64,000 bases of DNA, taken from NCBI GenBank assembly GCA_964030785.1, contig OZ034969.1, positions 74,074,770 to 74,138,769 on the forward strand, read 5' to 3'. The notes below the pieces were generated by a model that ran no database searches, was not told the DNA's origin, and saw only the letters and a program-made list of their open reading frames with translations. Below are positions 35,434 through 47,300 of the stretch, in pieces; positions within the stretch are counted from its first letter, which is position 1, and each line of letters begins with the position of its first letter. This DNA comes from Siderastrea siderea (taxonomy: Eukaryota > Cnidaria > Anthozoa > Scleractinia > Rhizangiidae). The position numbers were made by a program, and so were the translations under genes.

Positions 35434-38196
35434 TTAAGCTGTACAGCTGATGTCGCCTTTGAGGTCATCAAAGTTTATGTGACCCCATCCTCCAGAGCTG
35501 ATATCAACTAGTTTAACACTTGCACTTTGACCAAGAAATTCCTGGACGTCCCAAGTCTTACGAGTCATCGTCTCAGTGCAGGCACCAGTGGCGGTTCTCA
35601 CAACCTAAAATGGGTCAGCAAAAAATATTTGCTTAAGAACTGACATCAAGTTTTGTTCCAACTTTATACCCGATCCACCATGCACATGGCGTCACACTCA
35701 TCACTCAAGAGTAGCTTAAGGTGCTTGAAATGCCTATTGTGAACTCACCTAGAATAAGCACATTGATAAAATGTAGCTATAATAGCATGTTGATAAGGAA
35801 ACAGGACACATTATGCTTCGAACAAAATTTCAAACGAATTGAACTGCTTTTATTTGGCTTTTTAGCAACTATATGCTCCCAAAAGGGCTTTTCAACATAT
35901 AATGACATTAATTAATATTGAAATATTATGGAAGAAACTGGCTCCACCCAGCTTGTAAAGACCGTTACATGGATGGTTTTCCATTTCTCCATTTTTCCAT
36001 TTAATGACATGATCGGGGAGACGGTCGTTGTCAGTTCAACATTCCCACTAGTTTTAAATTTGTCAGTTAATAATAGGAAGAAAACATCGGCGTAAAAATT
36101 AACACCTTATAGAATGTATACTTTTAGATATCTATCCAATTTTGATAGTCTCGGATAGGGGGAAGGCTTCTGCAAAAAAGATTAGTGTATTTATGCGAGA
36201 AAGGTAAATGAGGCCTAACATCTTACTTGATTTCCGATTATCAAATCTGCACGAACAACATTAACGTCACATCCTCCGCCAATCAGAAACGTAATTTGTG
36301 CGCCTATGATTTTGAAGGACGGGAGAGTAAGCGTTCCTTGAGGACCATCTCCCTGCGTTGCTCCTGCCGGTGTTGCTTCTGAGGGTCGATCTTCCATTCC
36401 TCCAATCCACCATTCTCCCTGCTGGTTTGCGGGTTGACCTCTTCCGCGAGCTGTTGGGTTGTCACCGAATGTTGGTTGGTTATCAAACGCTGTACCAGTC
36501 TTCAGCCAGCCATCTATTCCGTCTTCAAAGTCAAACTTGCAAGCTTTGAAGAAAAAATTAGTAGACATTGGTGAACATATAGCTTTCATGTGTTGTAGAT
36601 GTGTAATTAGTCAATGGACGTTTGTTGTTAGGTGTAAGTGTTGGCTCTGTCTTGTCTTGTCCTTTCGAAGCAGCCGACTGAAAGAAGCTTTGCATATGTA
36701 GGGTGTCAGTATTTCCTAGCTTTGGAGAACAATGTTGCTTTATACGCTTATGGAGAAAACAGTGGAGACTGTTTGATAGCCATTTCCATCGATACTTTCT
36801 CGGTTTATTTCAGCCGATGGCTAGCAGCCTTACTTTTTAACTAAATTTCTTATTTCGACACTTTGAAATCATTAATTTGGTTCTCCAGTGCGTGCATTTT
36901 AAAAACAACAAGCAAATGGCGCACTGAACAGCTAATCAAACAGCAGTATTACATGTTACAAAACGACGTTTTGCCGGATAAACAAACCCAAGCTAAAAGG
37001 TTTGTGAAAACCACGCTGTTTATACTGGTTTTTAACCTCAGGTTTTTAACTTGAGCCGGTCTGTTTTCTGGCATTTGACAGTTGGCATTGAAATGGCTTA
37101 AATGCGCTGTTTGGATGAGGTATTTACAGTCAAGTGGAAACAGAACTCCTTAATTTATTTGTTTTCTCTTAATTTTTGCAGTTCAAGAAAAATTCATTAC
37201 CTGGAAGCAGACGATGTTTTGGTGTTCAATAGCCTATACTTGACGTATCGCATTATTAATTACATCAAAACGTTTCCCATTTTGTTTGGTTTCTTTGTTT
37301 TTTTTTTCGCATGATTTCATTCATATGTACAGGCAAGGACTAGAATTTTCTAAAAACAATGAAAACTGTAAATCGTCATGGAAACCAAACAAATTGCAAC
37401 ATCAATGCCTTATGCTGTTAATTAAGTAAACTGTATTTGTTTCTTTACCTTCGCAGTGAGATCCATAAAATCCCAGCTGGTATGAATTCATTTGAAAGTC
37501 GGGAACGCAGGTCCCGTTGTTAAGGCAAGGACTGTCTTGGCACGGAGACTGTAAAATAGGAATTAAAGGTGTACAGAGTGTTACTTCGAGCCTTTACTCG
37601 TAGAATTAAATGACGCTTCCTTTACCCTTTTATTTAGTTGTATCTTTTATCACAACTTCAGAATTTAACTTTGGAACAACACTACAATAATGTGAGCACA
37701 CAGTGTTCACATAAAGGGTTAAAGTTTTAAGTGAACCCAGTGAGAATCTTCAATCGGAATTCATCAATGATAATCAACCTAGGAGTAAGTAAATGGTTAA
37801 ACTTGAAGCTAACTTTTTTTTTTAGTTTTATGGCAAACTCACCCATGACGGGCTGTAATGATGGAAGGAAGCGTTTTCTTGCAGCTTGTTTTTTGCTCCG
37901 TACTTGTCGGCGTCCAGCAACTCACATAGATACAGATCATTAGGGTCTGGATACACCGCAACGTTAAACGAAATACAATGTGGCCCTGTTATGCACTTGA
38001 ATGGGCACTCCAATTCTTCTTTTAGTAGCAAGGAGTTGTTCACTGTCACTGATAAGTGTTGGAAAAAATCCACCTTGAAATTTCCGAAGTTAAATCTTTG
38101 ATCTGAATTTCGGTTAAGAGAGCTTTGCTGCACAGCCACTACAGTTTGAAGCGAATGAAGAAAACCCGAGATAATTAAGAAGACACTACAAGTCAT
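35434..38196 (-). CDS. Gene A: secreted PAN-like / degenerate EGF / shared-domain protein
   Basis: Exons in transcript order are 38196-37843, 37548-37449, 36543-36227 and 35604-35434, with GT/AG borders and phases 0, 1, 0; they encode 313 aa. The start is the ATG giving MTCSVFLIISGFLHSLQTVV, a signal peptide. Residues about 30-115 form a PAN/Apple-like module with the four-cysteine core CPFKC, HCISFN and YLCELL. Exon 2 is EGF-like (SPCQDSPCLNNGTC, then GSHCE) but lacks the C-V-C-K segment that gene B has, so only four cysteines remain. Residues 152-313 are the shared domain: ACKFDFEDGIDGWLKTGTAF, QPTFGDN, GEWWIGGMEDR, TQGDGPQGTLTLPSF, TFLIGGGCD, then TMTRKTWDVQEF and GGWGHINFDDLKGDISC. The product is probably extracellular; function is unknown. 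Confidence 0.88.
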
Positions 38197-39683
38197 CTTA
38201 GTTAGGGACAGAGAACGCAAAGGACTGTCTTTGGTTCTTTAAAACCAACCGTGATACTTCGAATACTGGCAATTGATTGAGAAGACGAGGACTTAAACTT
38301 ATTTATTATGTATGAGTAAATTGTGAATTTTAAACAGCCAATAGGAAAAATGTTTTAAAGATACACAGAGTCTGAAGGTAATATTTTATTTTAACGTGCA
38401 GAATGAATCGATAACACGTATTTGGCATTTCGTTGGTGCCGTAATATTTCTCAGATAGCTGAATTTTGTTCATTGCAACACTGACAGATGAAAGTTGTTG
38501 ACCGGTTCACCGGTTTGTTTTATAGATACGTTTGGAATTTTAAGTAAATTTATGTGTATTTTTAATGAGGCGTTTCCCTTTATTTTGTGATGAACATGTC
38601 ACTTCATCATTTGTAAAATACAATCTAAGAAATAAACTTGTGTTCTTATGTATTGTGATATGCTGTGTGATGAGCGGTTAAGCTGTGTTCTGTGATGATC
38701 TGGTTAATCATTTTTGTCCAAATCTGTTTACCGTCGAACTTCCCTTGACGATCACTTGCCCAGAACAGCTGTTTTCCCGTCCCGACTTCCAATGCATTCA
38801 AACTCCTCTTGTTGAGCCCTCCACACTACGATCACAACTCTTTATAAGCAACAGTCAAAAAATTCCGGGTGTGTCAAATAATTAAAATTTATTTACATAA
38901 AAGGTCCTAATTTCAATTAAGTTCACCGTTTGAGACCCAACACACTCGAATTTAGGTAAATATCCATGTATTCATAATAAGTCTCTCTTCTTCATTTTTA
39001 AGAGGACTACGTTGCGTTGTCGATAAAAAATAAACTTGCATGTGCTCAATTTAATTTTATGCTGTGTTTCAAAATGCCGAATTCTGTTTTTTTTTTATTT
39101 CTTAGGTTATGCAAGACTATTTCATTTCCCTAATAAAATTTCCAATTTCTATTTTGGTGTGCATAGGTTAAAGGAGAATTAGCATGAGCTGCACATGTTC
39201 CCCCTGACCGTCAAACTTGATTACATGCAAACTTGATTACATGCAAAAATATCCCAATATATTCACTTACCGATGCTTTAATTATGGCGACAAAACTAAT
39301 CCGTGACCAAGGGTGACCAACTCGCCCATGCGCAGCTCATGATACTTCCGCTTTAAGAAGTTTCTTGACGGTGCCGCACAACGTGTCTCGCAACGCAGCC
39401 TCATCTGCTATGTTGCCTTATTGTGATTATTATAAATAAATAACTATATAAAAAAATGTCATTAAAGATGTGTTTATTGTTCATATGTGTTTGTTGTGGT
39501 GTAAAATAGGAAAGATGAGCGTTTATTCGTTTGTCTCTTTGAGTTGTTGATCGCGACGTTTCGACTGCAATACTGCTAGTCTTCATCAGGCGATGAGGTC
39601 GATGGTTTGCTTGTCGCTATTTGTAGATTGTTGGTTCGCTGCTATTGGTGCATTTCGATCCTCATTATTATCCCGACTATTAG

Positions 39684-40307
39684 ATGTTGTTCCCAGCCAC
39701 ACCAACAAAACCATCCGTTATCTCTGAAGAAAAGAAACATTTATCATCGGAACTTGTTTCAAACAGATATCCTTCTTCATTTATACAAAAGCTGACAAAG
39801 TCAACAAGACCAACAGCCAACAAAGAACATACGCAGGAATTTAAATCTACTGCGGTTATACCCTACATAAAAGGTGTATCAGAGTCTCTTCGCTGCTGCC
39901 TACAACAACAAGGCGTACGCACCGTCTTCAAATCAGACACAACTCTTAGGACTCACTTAGTGCGACCGAAAGACGCCCTTGAACCAACTAAACAAGGCGG
40001 TGTCGTCCATAAGATTCCATGTGAGTGCGGCAAAGTATACATCGGGGAAACAGGAAGAGCGATGCAAGATAGGATTAAAGAACACGACAGAGATATACAG
40101 CTTGCTCGTACACAATCCTCCACGGTTTCCGAGCACGCTCACGAAACATTGCATCTTCCTATTTGGAAAGAAGTTAATTTTATTGATCGTGACCCTCACT
40201 GGTACACGCGTAGGAACAAAGAAGCTATTCATATAAGACTTCATCCTTATAACATCAATAGAGATATAGTGGAATCGAAATTCCTGAAGCTTGGATACCC
40301 ACGATAA
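39684..40307 (+). pseudogene. PLE C-terminal ORF with GIY-YIG endonuclease domain
   Basis: The frame is open for about 207 residues. The first ORF residues overlap the left inverted arm, so the natural start is missing and this is the 3' end of a PLE polyprotein. TAVIPYIKGVSESLRCCLQQ and FKSDTTLRTHLVRPKDALEP lead into the linker motif VVHKIPCECGKVYIGETGRA, which holds the GIY-YIG core as VYIGETGR, with RIKEHDRDI following. GIY-YIG is the nuclease domain of Penelope-like retroelements. The end LKLGYPR is also found in the remnant at 1.7 kb. There is no reverse transcriptase, so it is probably non-functional by itself. Confidence 0.85.
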
Positions 40308-40424
40308 AGAAGCACAACAGCCGATCAACCACAAAGCAGACCTGTGAGGGAAAAACATCTAATAGTCGGAATAATAATGAGGATCGAAATGCACCAACAG
40401 CAGCGAACCAACATGCTACAAATA

Positions 40425-40490
40425 GCGACACGTAAGCAATCGTCCTCATCGCCTGATGAACACTAGCAGTATTGCAGTCGAAACGTCGCG
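40425..40490 (+). ncRNA. Candidate hammerhead ribozyme in PLE arm
   Basis: The order is ACGT (40430-40433) followed by A, CTGATGA (40453-40459), a small stem-loop with ACTAGC/GCAGTC arms around AGTATT, then GAA (40480-40482) and ACGT (40483-40486). The two ACGT blocks can pair as stem III, and GCG/CGC can extend it. CTGATGA and GAA are the invariant hammerhead core. Stem I is weak here, with a mismatch. Related copies lie on the minus strand at 1541-1606 and about 39555-39620. Hammerheads are known in PLE terminal repeats; activity of this one is not shown. Confidence 0.5.
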
Positions 40491-41354
40491 ATCAACAATT
40501 CAAAGCGATTCCATTGCGAGACAAACAAATAAACGTTCATCTTTTCTAAGTAAACAAATCAACAATAAAACCACACAAACTTTTCCTTGAAAGGACAAGT
40601 GTTGAATCGTTTGCGCGCACGTTTCAAGGTACCAGGTTGATCGACAGTTTCACTGAGAGGGGAAACCCTTTACTACAGATCTAGCGTTGTTGCTAAGGAA
40701 TTTTTGTGAATGGTATTTTGTCATGGACCATTTTTCTGCGTTTTGTACACTCAGACATATAGTTTGGTGGAATGTGTGAAGATGAAGATATAAATTTTAA
40801 AAATCGACATTGCGCGTGCGTAGCTAGTACCAGTCTTCTAGCACGCATTAAAAAGAAAAATCCTGGGAGATTCTATTTTTTCGCGAATCATAGATAATCC
40901 AGCCGTCTTTACAACCTGACGTAAGTAATTACTGTTATTACCAAGAATTGAAAAATTACGGTACAAACTATACGAACTTATGACGTCATATCTTCTATAA
41001 AAATGCGAATTTCGGAAAAAATCGAAACGTCACGTTTACATCTTGATGATCGTTTAATATTGGCACTGTTCTTGATAACTAAAACTGTGTTCCCTTTAAG
41101 TTTTAGGCTTCTTTTCTGTTCAAGTCACGTGACCTGCCAAATATGGTTGTGACTTGCTATTCTTGAAAACCTTTTCCAGGGAACAAATTTGGCCAAACAG
41201 CTTACCGTGGAAGTTAGGGTTTCCAAGATGTGGTGATTAGGAGCTTCCCATAGCAACAATACGGTTGGTAAGCGTCTTCCCCCTTAAGCACACCTCTAAA
41301 AAGAAAATTCCCTATGTTTTTGTCGCTTTACAACGAAATCAGTGATGAACACTG

Positions 41355-41358
<4 letters not shown>

Positions 41359-41389
<31 letters not shown>

Positions 41390-41399
41390 GATTATCATT
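41359..41399. repeat. (ATT)n microsatellite
   Basis: An ATT run at the outer edge of the second PLE copy. Confidence 0.9.
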
Positions 41400-42300
41400 A
41401 ATTTCCAACGTTTCCGCGACTTCATGACACCATTATCAAGGGATGATTTTAATGAAAACAGTGCGAGTTAAAAAGAGTTCAGGTCAGATAAATTTACATA
41501 AAGGGAGTTAAACTAGACAAAAACTTTTGCACGGATGGAATCTGATTGTACATTGACTGGAAGCACGGTCTTAATTGCTTGATGTATACCATTTCGTTAA
41601 TTAAACAATCAAATTTGTTCCTGCACTTTTTTAGCACTTTAAAGCGACCGAGGAGGTCATCAGGGACTGCGCCCGCGTGTTCTTTGTCGTAGTGCTTGCG
41701 CACCGATGATGACGTGTTCTTATGCCCATCCACGCGTACATGCAGATGTCCACAGGTGTAGCCAACATAACTACCTGTATCACACAGGTCACATTGAAAC
41801 TGGTAAACTACGCACTGTTGGTTAACAAGCTGTGGTTTGGTCTCGCATGCTTGGAACTCCTGGGCAATTTTCCGACTGATAAACGCGGGTTGGATTGTTG
41901 TCTGCAGCTTGACACTAAGGTCTTTCAACTGGGTCTTAACAATGTTAGCCGAGTCTTGGTCCTTGAAGGGTATGACTACCTGGGTCACGTTTTCCGCCAT
42001 CTCTGTGGACGCCTGCGGGGACTGCTGGTCAGCGACCCTTGAGTTGACAAAGGTGTTAATAGTGGGGTTGATAAGGTGTTGAGGGTACTTAAGACGTGAG
42101 AGCACGGACTTCAAACGCTCGCACTCCTCAGAAAAATAGGCCCATGATGAGGACAATCAGATTCCATCCGTGCAAAAGTTTTTGTCTAGTTTATCTCCCT
42201 TTATGTAAATTTATCTGACCTGAACTTTTTTTAACTCGCACTGTATTCATTAAAATCATTCCTTGATAATGGCGTCATGAAGTTGCCGAAACGTTGGAAC
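41396..42300 (-). mobile_element. Second Penelope-like element copy with inverted arms
   Basis: An inner minus-strand ORF is bounded by inverted arms of about 150 bp: 41396-41552 and 42149-42300 are reverse complements (GACTTCATGACACCATTATC / GATAATGGCGTCATGAAG; AGGTCAGATAAATTTACATA / TATGTAAATTTATCTGACCT). It belongs to a different family from the copy 1 kb upstream: the arms have no clear CTGATGA core, only TTGATAA followed by CCGAAACG. Confidence 0.85.
41494..42156 (-). pseudogene. PLE C-terminal ORF with GIY-YIG domain
   Basis: A 220-codon frame in the second PLE copy. FFSEECERLKSV-like sequence is followed by RLKYPQHLINPTINTF, VVIPFKDQDSANIV and LSVKLQTTIQPAF, then VVYQFQCDLCDTGSYVGYTC with GHLHVRVDGHK, where SYVGYT is the GIY-YIG core and the paired cysteines are the usual PLE zinc-like linker. 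FDCLINEMVYIKQLRP is the family's C-terminal end. The RT part is missing. The first residues run into the inverted arm, so the start shown is not the natural one. Confidence 0.85.
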
Positions 42301-42340
42301 TTAATCTCGTTAGGTTTTACTTTTCGTGTATCTCCAAATC

Positions 42341-42347
42341 ATTATTA

Positions 42348-42389
<42 letters not shown>

Positions 42390-42390
42390 T
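42341..42390. repeat. (ATT)n microsatellite
   Basis: An ATT run beyond the other end of the second PLE copy. Both flanks of the element carry the same triplet repeat, which may be its preferred target or a tail product. Confidence 0.95.
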
Positions 42391-42474
42391 GCAGTATTCC
42401 TTCTTACAGTATTACAACGTCTAGAGATAAAATTTAAAAACAAAGTACTTCTGTTATATTGTTCAATGTTCTGG

Positions 42475-43129
42475 CTTAAGGTGATTCCATTCAATTGCAT
42501 TACGCATCCTTTCTGCGCATTATTTTTTGTGTGATTAGCGCACGCACGAGCGCGCGCACCTTCGGAACTTGATAGGTTTTCTATGAAAGCGGAGCTGTTT
42601 AGAGAAATAAATGGTCGTTTTCTCCTAAACGAGCTCGGTGACCCCCATTTTTTAACATATAAATTCAAATGACACACGGTCGACAACAATATATCGCGAT
42701 TTTAAGAAAAGTTAAAAATTCTGCTTTGAGATATTTTTATTTAAATGCCAAAAAGAACACATCTTTAGGTACAGCAGGGTATGTACGCACGCGGCAGATT
42801 CCTTAATTTTTTTCATATCTTTAATTCCTGTTCAACTAAAGTAGTGTACAATGCAAGATAAATGTCTATTTTGCTGAACTGCTTCGATCTTTCAATCAAG
42901 CAATGACTTTTTAAAGCAATTATAGTACACATTTCTGATTACTAGGGTTTCTCAGGGAAACCTTGCGGGTCGTATAGTTTCTATTAATGGCTATCCATTT
43001 TGTGGAAAAACAAGCACGGTGACCCCTATTTTTTATTGCACTTTTGAAATGTTCTAAACATAATTACCAATTGGACCAAGTTTTAGAAAATTTTAAATAT
43101 TCCTTCTATTTCGATGGAATCACCTTAAG
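42475..43129. mobile_element. TTAA-flanked MITE (piggyBac/Kolobok type)
   Basis: TTAA at 42476-42479 is followed by GGTGATTCCAT. The other end reads ATGGAATCACC then TTAA at 43125-43128. The inner sequence has a looser inverted part (CGGTGACCCCCATTTTTTA near 42640, CGGTGACCCCTATTTTTTAT near 43020, direct orientation). It has no ORF. TTAA duplications are used by piggyBac and Kolobok elements. Confidence 0.75.
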
Positions 43130-43393
43130 TGCTTAAATGTAATAATTATGTTTAAAAAAATACTAAATAGCGTCAGCTGTGCCTTTCAGAAAAAATAATC
43201 CAGTTATTGGACGGGACTTATACTGATTTTTGCATCTTCAGTAATACATTCTGTCCTTTATCTCAAAGTAACTGTCGCATTGATGTATCAAGCTCTTCGC
43301 ACCAGCCTCCCTGCACATTCATTATGATGTTTTCAACTTTGTAACCTGGGTATTGTCCCAACGCAGGGGCCTGCACTTAAGAGTCTTCTCATG

Positions 43394-43396
<3 letters not shown>

Positions 43397-43438
<42 letters not shown>
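43397..43438. repeat. (ATT)n microsatellite
   Basis: ATT units only. Confidence 0.95.
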
Positions 43439-44349
43439 GAAGTTCACGCATGGTTTAGCTCCTTTGTTAGGATTTTACGTGATCGAGGACAAGGGAGATA
43501 GCATAGGGGGCTAAAATATTGCTATTGTTCATTCATACTTTTTGCCCGCATACTTTTTGCTGCTTAAACTAGGTTGAACTGGGGTTGTTACAAAAATATT
43601 CTAATTTGAATCCAAACTTAGATTATTGAATCAGGGATACAGAGTTGAGAGTTGAAAAATGGAGACGGCTGTATTTTTATTACGTATCGGAAAACGAAGC
43701 ATAGGAGGTACTCGCAACAAGAAATACAATTACTGAGTTGATAGCTATTGTTGTTGATAGCGAATTATTTAGTGAATTATTTAGTTGTTACACATTCATA
43801 ATTAAGCGTCATTCTGCTCTGAAGGTCCCATTAGCTGATTGCTGTTTAGCATAAACATAGCGTTCAAATGACAAAATTTCAATGCCCATTTTCGCGGTTT
43901 TGGTCCATCATTCTGATGTTTTTAAAGCCGGAGAATTTTGTACTGTTTAAATACCATAAATTGCTGTAAAATCTAAGAAGTTCCTCTTAATGCCGGCCAC
44001 CAGTAAACGCGTACGAGCATGTATGTATTAAATTTTTCAGTTTTAACGAAAATTTCTTATTGACAAGGCAAAATGTTTACTGCCAAACATGAAGCCTAAG
44101 TCAGACTACTGGCAAAAAAAAAAACATCAAAAAAAAAAAGCCCGTCATTTTCGTAAAAGTTTTCTATTAGCGCTTTTCTTGTCTCATTGCCATTTTCAGA
44201 AATTGTTTGTAATCAAATTCAATTTCCAGCATTTCATAAATAAACATTTCACTCCTGTTTAATTATCATGCTGTTTTAACTCCTAGTATTTTCGACTAAA
44301 ATACCGATTTCCATACCAGTTTTATCAATTTCAAACCTTAACCAAAACA

Positions 44350-47300
44350 ATGGCTATGCGTACTTCCATATTTATCGCGCTTTTTCACATGTGCAGAGCA
44401 GTTGAAGCTTTGCAAGAAGGCTCTCTCGATAGAAATTATAGAAGCGGTATTGGCCATGGAAATTTCATACCGGATCTCTTTCAATACCTATCGACAACGG
44501 TAATCACCTCCTTCTCGGTCAAGGACGTGTCAGAGTGTCCATTCGAATGTATCGACGAGGCGTCGTGTTTTTCGTTCAATATAGCGGTGCATCCAGACTC
44601 ACAAGGTCTTTATTTGTGCGAGTTACTAGCAGGAGACAGATACAGAGCAAGAAACCAACTGCAAGCGAATGACTCCTTTCATCATTACAGTCCATGGGTG
44701 AGTTAAGTAACAGAACTAAGAACTTCATACTCCAGGCGTTAAAATACTTTATATTGGTTCGAAATTTGTGATTTTCATCCCATATTAGACAGCTAAGAGG
44801 CGTAAGCAACAAATACCCATTTTTTTGTATGGCCTTTAGAATATTTGAAGCTGCGTGAAATCATACAACTTGTCAGGCAATCACCTGCATGTGTAATCGT
44901 ACCAAACACATTCAATTAAGTTCAGGATGAACTCGATCGGTGTTGCGAAACATAATTTATTTCTATCTTACATTTGCCTCTTCTCAGGATTGATACTTGT
45001 AGCTCTACAAAAGTGAAGGGATCTAAAAGGACGAATATTCAAACTAATCCAGTCTAGAACTACCGCAATATAAACGGTCGTTTGTTGTCATGTAAGTTGC
45101 AAGTCGCTTTTTTCGGTTTGCAGGCTGATCAGTTTTGCGTGAAAAATAAATGTTGATTATAAATACCTAGTAATCAACCGTTAACGGTCGTCGCAAGAAT
45201 TGCTATTCAAGGACATTATCAACAACTCCACTTATACGGCACAACATCGAAAAGTATAGATTGCGGAAGTTATGTCCAAGTTTTGCACAGCACGGTACGT
45301 ATCCGATGTGGCGTGAAGTGGATTGTCTTGATACACATGCTGTAACGACTTCCCAAACCGAAGGCAAAGGCGATACCAAGGATGGTGTTAGGTTGCTTAA
45401 AGCAACTCGAAACAGTTTTGTTTGATGCGCGAAGGCTGGTTTCTACTACTACTAGATTTTTTGTGTTGGTCTTGCAGACAAATGTTTTGCAGCTATATGA
45501 AGGCAGGGCTCACTTTTTGTACCGTTATTTATTGTTCTGTAGTTAATTATTTAGTTCTGTAGTAAATAGGTGTGTTTAGCAAGTGCAACTGGTCAGCGTG
45601 GCATGTAACATTGCATACGTGTATATGCCATATGTAATTTTTGCGTGGGTCAGTTTTTATCTAGCTTAGATGGTTTCATGATGTCTTTCGAGAACGTTTA
45701 TTAAATTTATAGCGTTACAAGGTGTCAGGAGTGGGATGCAGCCCTGCCGAGTAGAAAATCCGCAGACAAGAAGACCTCTTTCAAGGAATTTGCATGACAT
45801 GTCATGAATAATTCACAGAGTTTGTTTACTCTTGAGGACTTTGTCTTGCGACTGAAATAAGGACTTTGTCGCCGTGAATCTCAATGACTGTACATATTAT
45901 ACACATATATTATATTTTTGTTTTGTTTTGTTGTCAAGGGAAGATGGGTCGATTTCCACTTTTGTTGTCAAGGGTGCAACAGCGTTGCTATTGCAAAATC
46001 GATAACGATTTGCCAACGCCGGAGGACCCGAACAGATTTTACCTAAACCGTGGCTCACAAAATTTGTCCAAGAAATCAGTACATATAATGTATGTTAAAT
46101 AAAAGAATTGTTGTGTTTTTTTGGCTTTTCGTGGTAGCTGCATGCGTGATAAACAAATGGAAGGAAAATCACGTTCTGTTAAGATAAATCCTTTTGTAGA
46201 TTTGTCATTTTAACAAACTCTAGGGAAAGGATATTCGTCGATTGTTTCACTGGAGTTTCAAACCACATGTACCTGACCAATTGAAGTGTCCTGATTGGTT
46301 TGTGAACTCGTGAATTGTTAGAGAGTTTGGCCGTTCTGCCAAGAAATCGAAGTCGTTGCGACAATTTTTCTAAGGCAGAAAAAAATATTTCTGCTTGAGT
46401 TGGTTAAGGAAGATCGCTTTTTGAGGACAAAGGCCACGACAACGGGAAGCTGGTATTTCAATATTCAACCTTGCCGAAACGTGGTTTGGAGAAACTGAAA
46501 GGATTCTAGCTAAAAGTCACAGACAAAACTGAAAAGGAGCACGATGCAACACACCCCACCCCCCTCCAGACAAGCCATGAGAAAAACAGGTGGTGAAGGA
46601 CAACCTCCATCACCTTCTAAGATTTCTAGCCTTTTTTAAATTTGGAATTCGTTTTTATGTATCTTTTTTAATTCATGATTAATCCTTTTACAATATCAAT
46701 GGGGGAGCCATTGGTTTTGCTTCTAAAATGCAATGTTGTTAGATATTCCGGGTGTTCAGAGGATGGGTTCCTTGTTCCTTGTTACGGACACTTTCTGATT
46801 AGCGGCAAATGAAGTGTTGAGCCTAGAGTTCTCAGTTAAAGGTTGCATATGTTTAATGGGAACCGTTTTAAAGGTTTGTTTTAATACCTGGGTTTCTTCT
46901 ATTTTGCGCATATGGTGTGGAAAACATAGTTGTTGTCATTGTGTCTAAGAAAGAAATTAATCTAAATTAGTACGAGACGATCGTCGATCTCTCGTTAAAC
47001 TAAGTATGTGGCGCTTAACTAGGTGTGAGTGTGATCCTTGTAGCTCCCTGTGGCTGATAGAAAAACGTCTAAAAATGGAAGATGAATTTTCGCAGACGGT
47101 GAATAACAAAAACAAACGCATCGAATTTGTTTAGCGTGAGTGCACGGAGATTTAACTGAACTTGAAAGAAGCGTAGGGCATGCTGGAGAGCACTGAAACT
47201 TTGGATTCAATGACGCGAATTCCAAGTTAACTTTTAAATTGTACGTTTACTTAAATCGTTTTAAAGCTATCTTTGTTGTCAATTTTTTAACATTTTTTTT

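Larger units (their letters stand above)
39497..40553 (+). mobile_element. Penelope-like element copy with inverted arms
   Basis: An inner ORF (39684-40307) is bounded by inverted arms of about 200 bp: 39497-39703 and 40347-40553 are reverse complements at high identity. Shared words include GTTGATCGCGACGTTTCGAC, GGTGCATTTCGATCCTCATT and ACTATTAGATGTT. The arms carry hammerhead-like motifs. The RT region is absent, so this is a 5'-truncated copy joined to an inverted end, an arrangement known for Penelope elements. Confidence 0.85.

Noticed and set aside
42240..42300. Hammerhead ribozyme in the second PLE copy
   Set aside because: The arm has TTGATAA rather than CTGATGA, so the invariant core is not met, although CCGAAACG is present.
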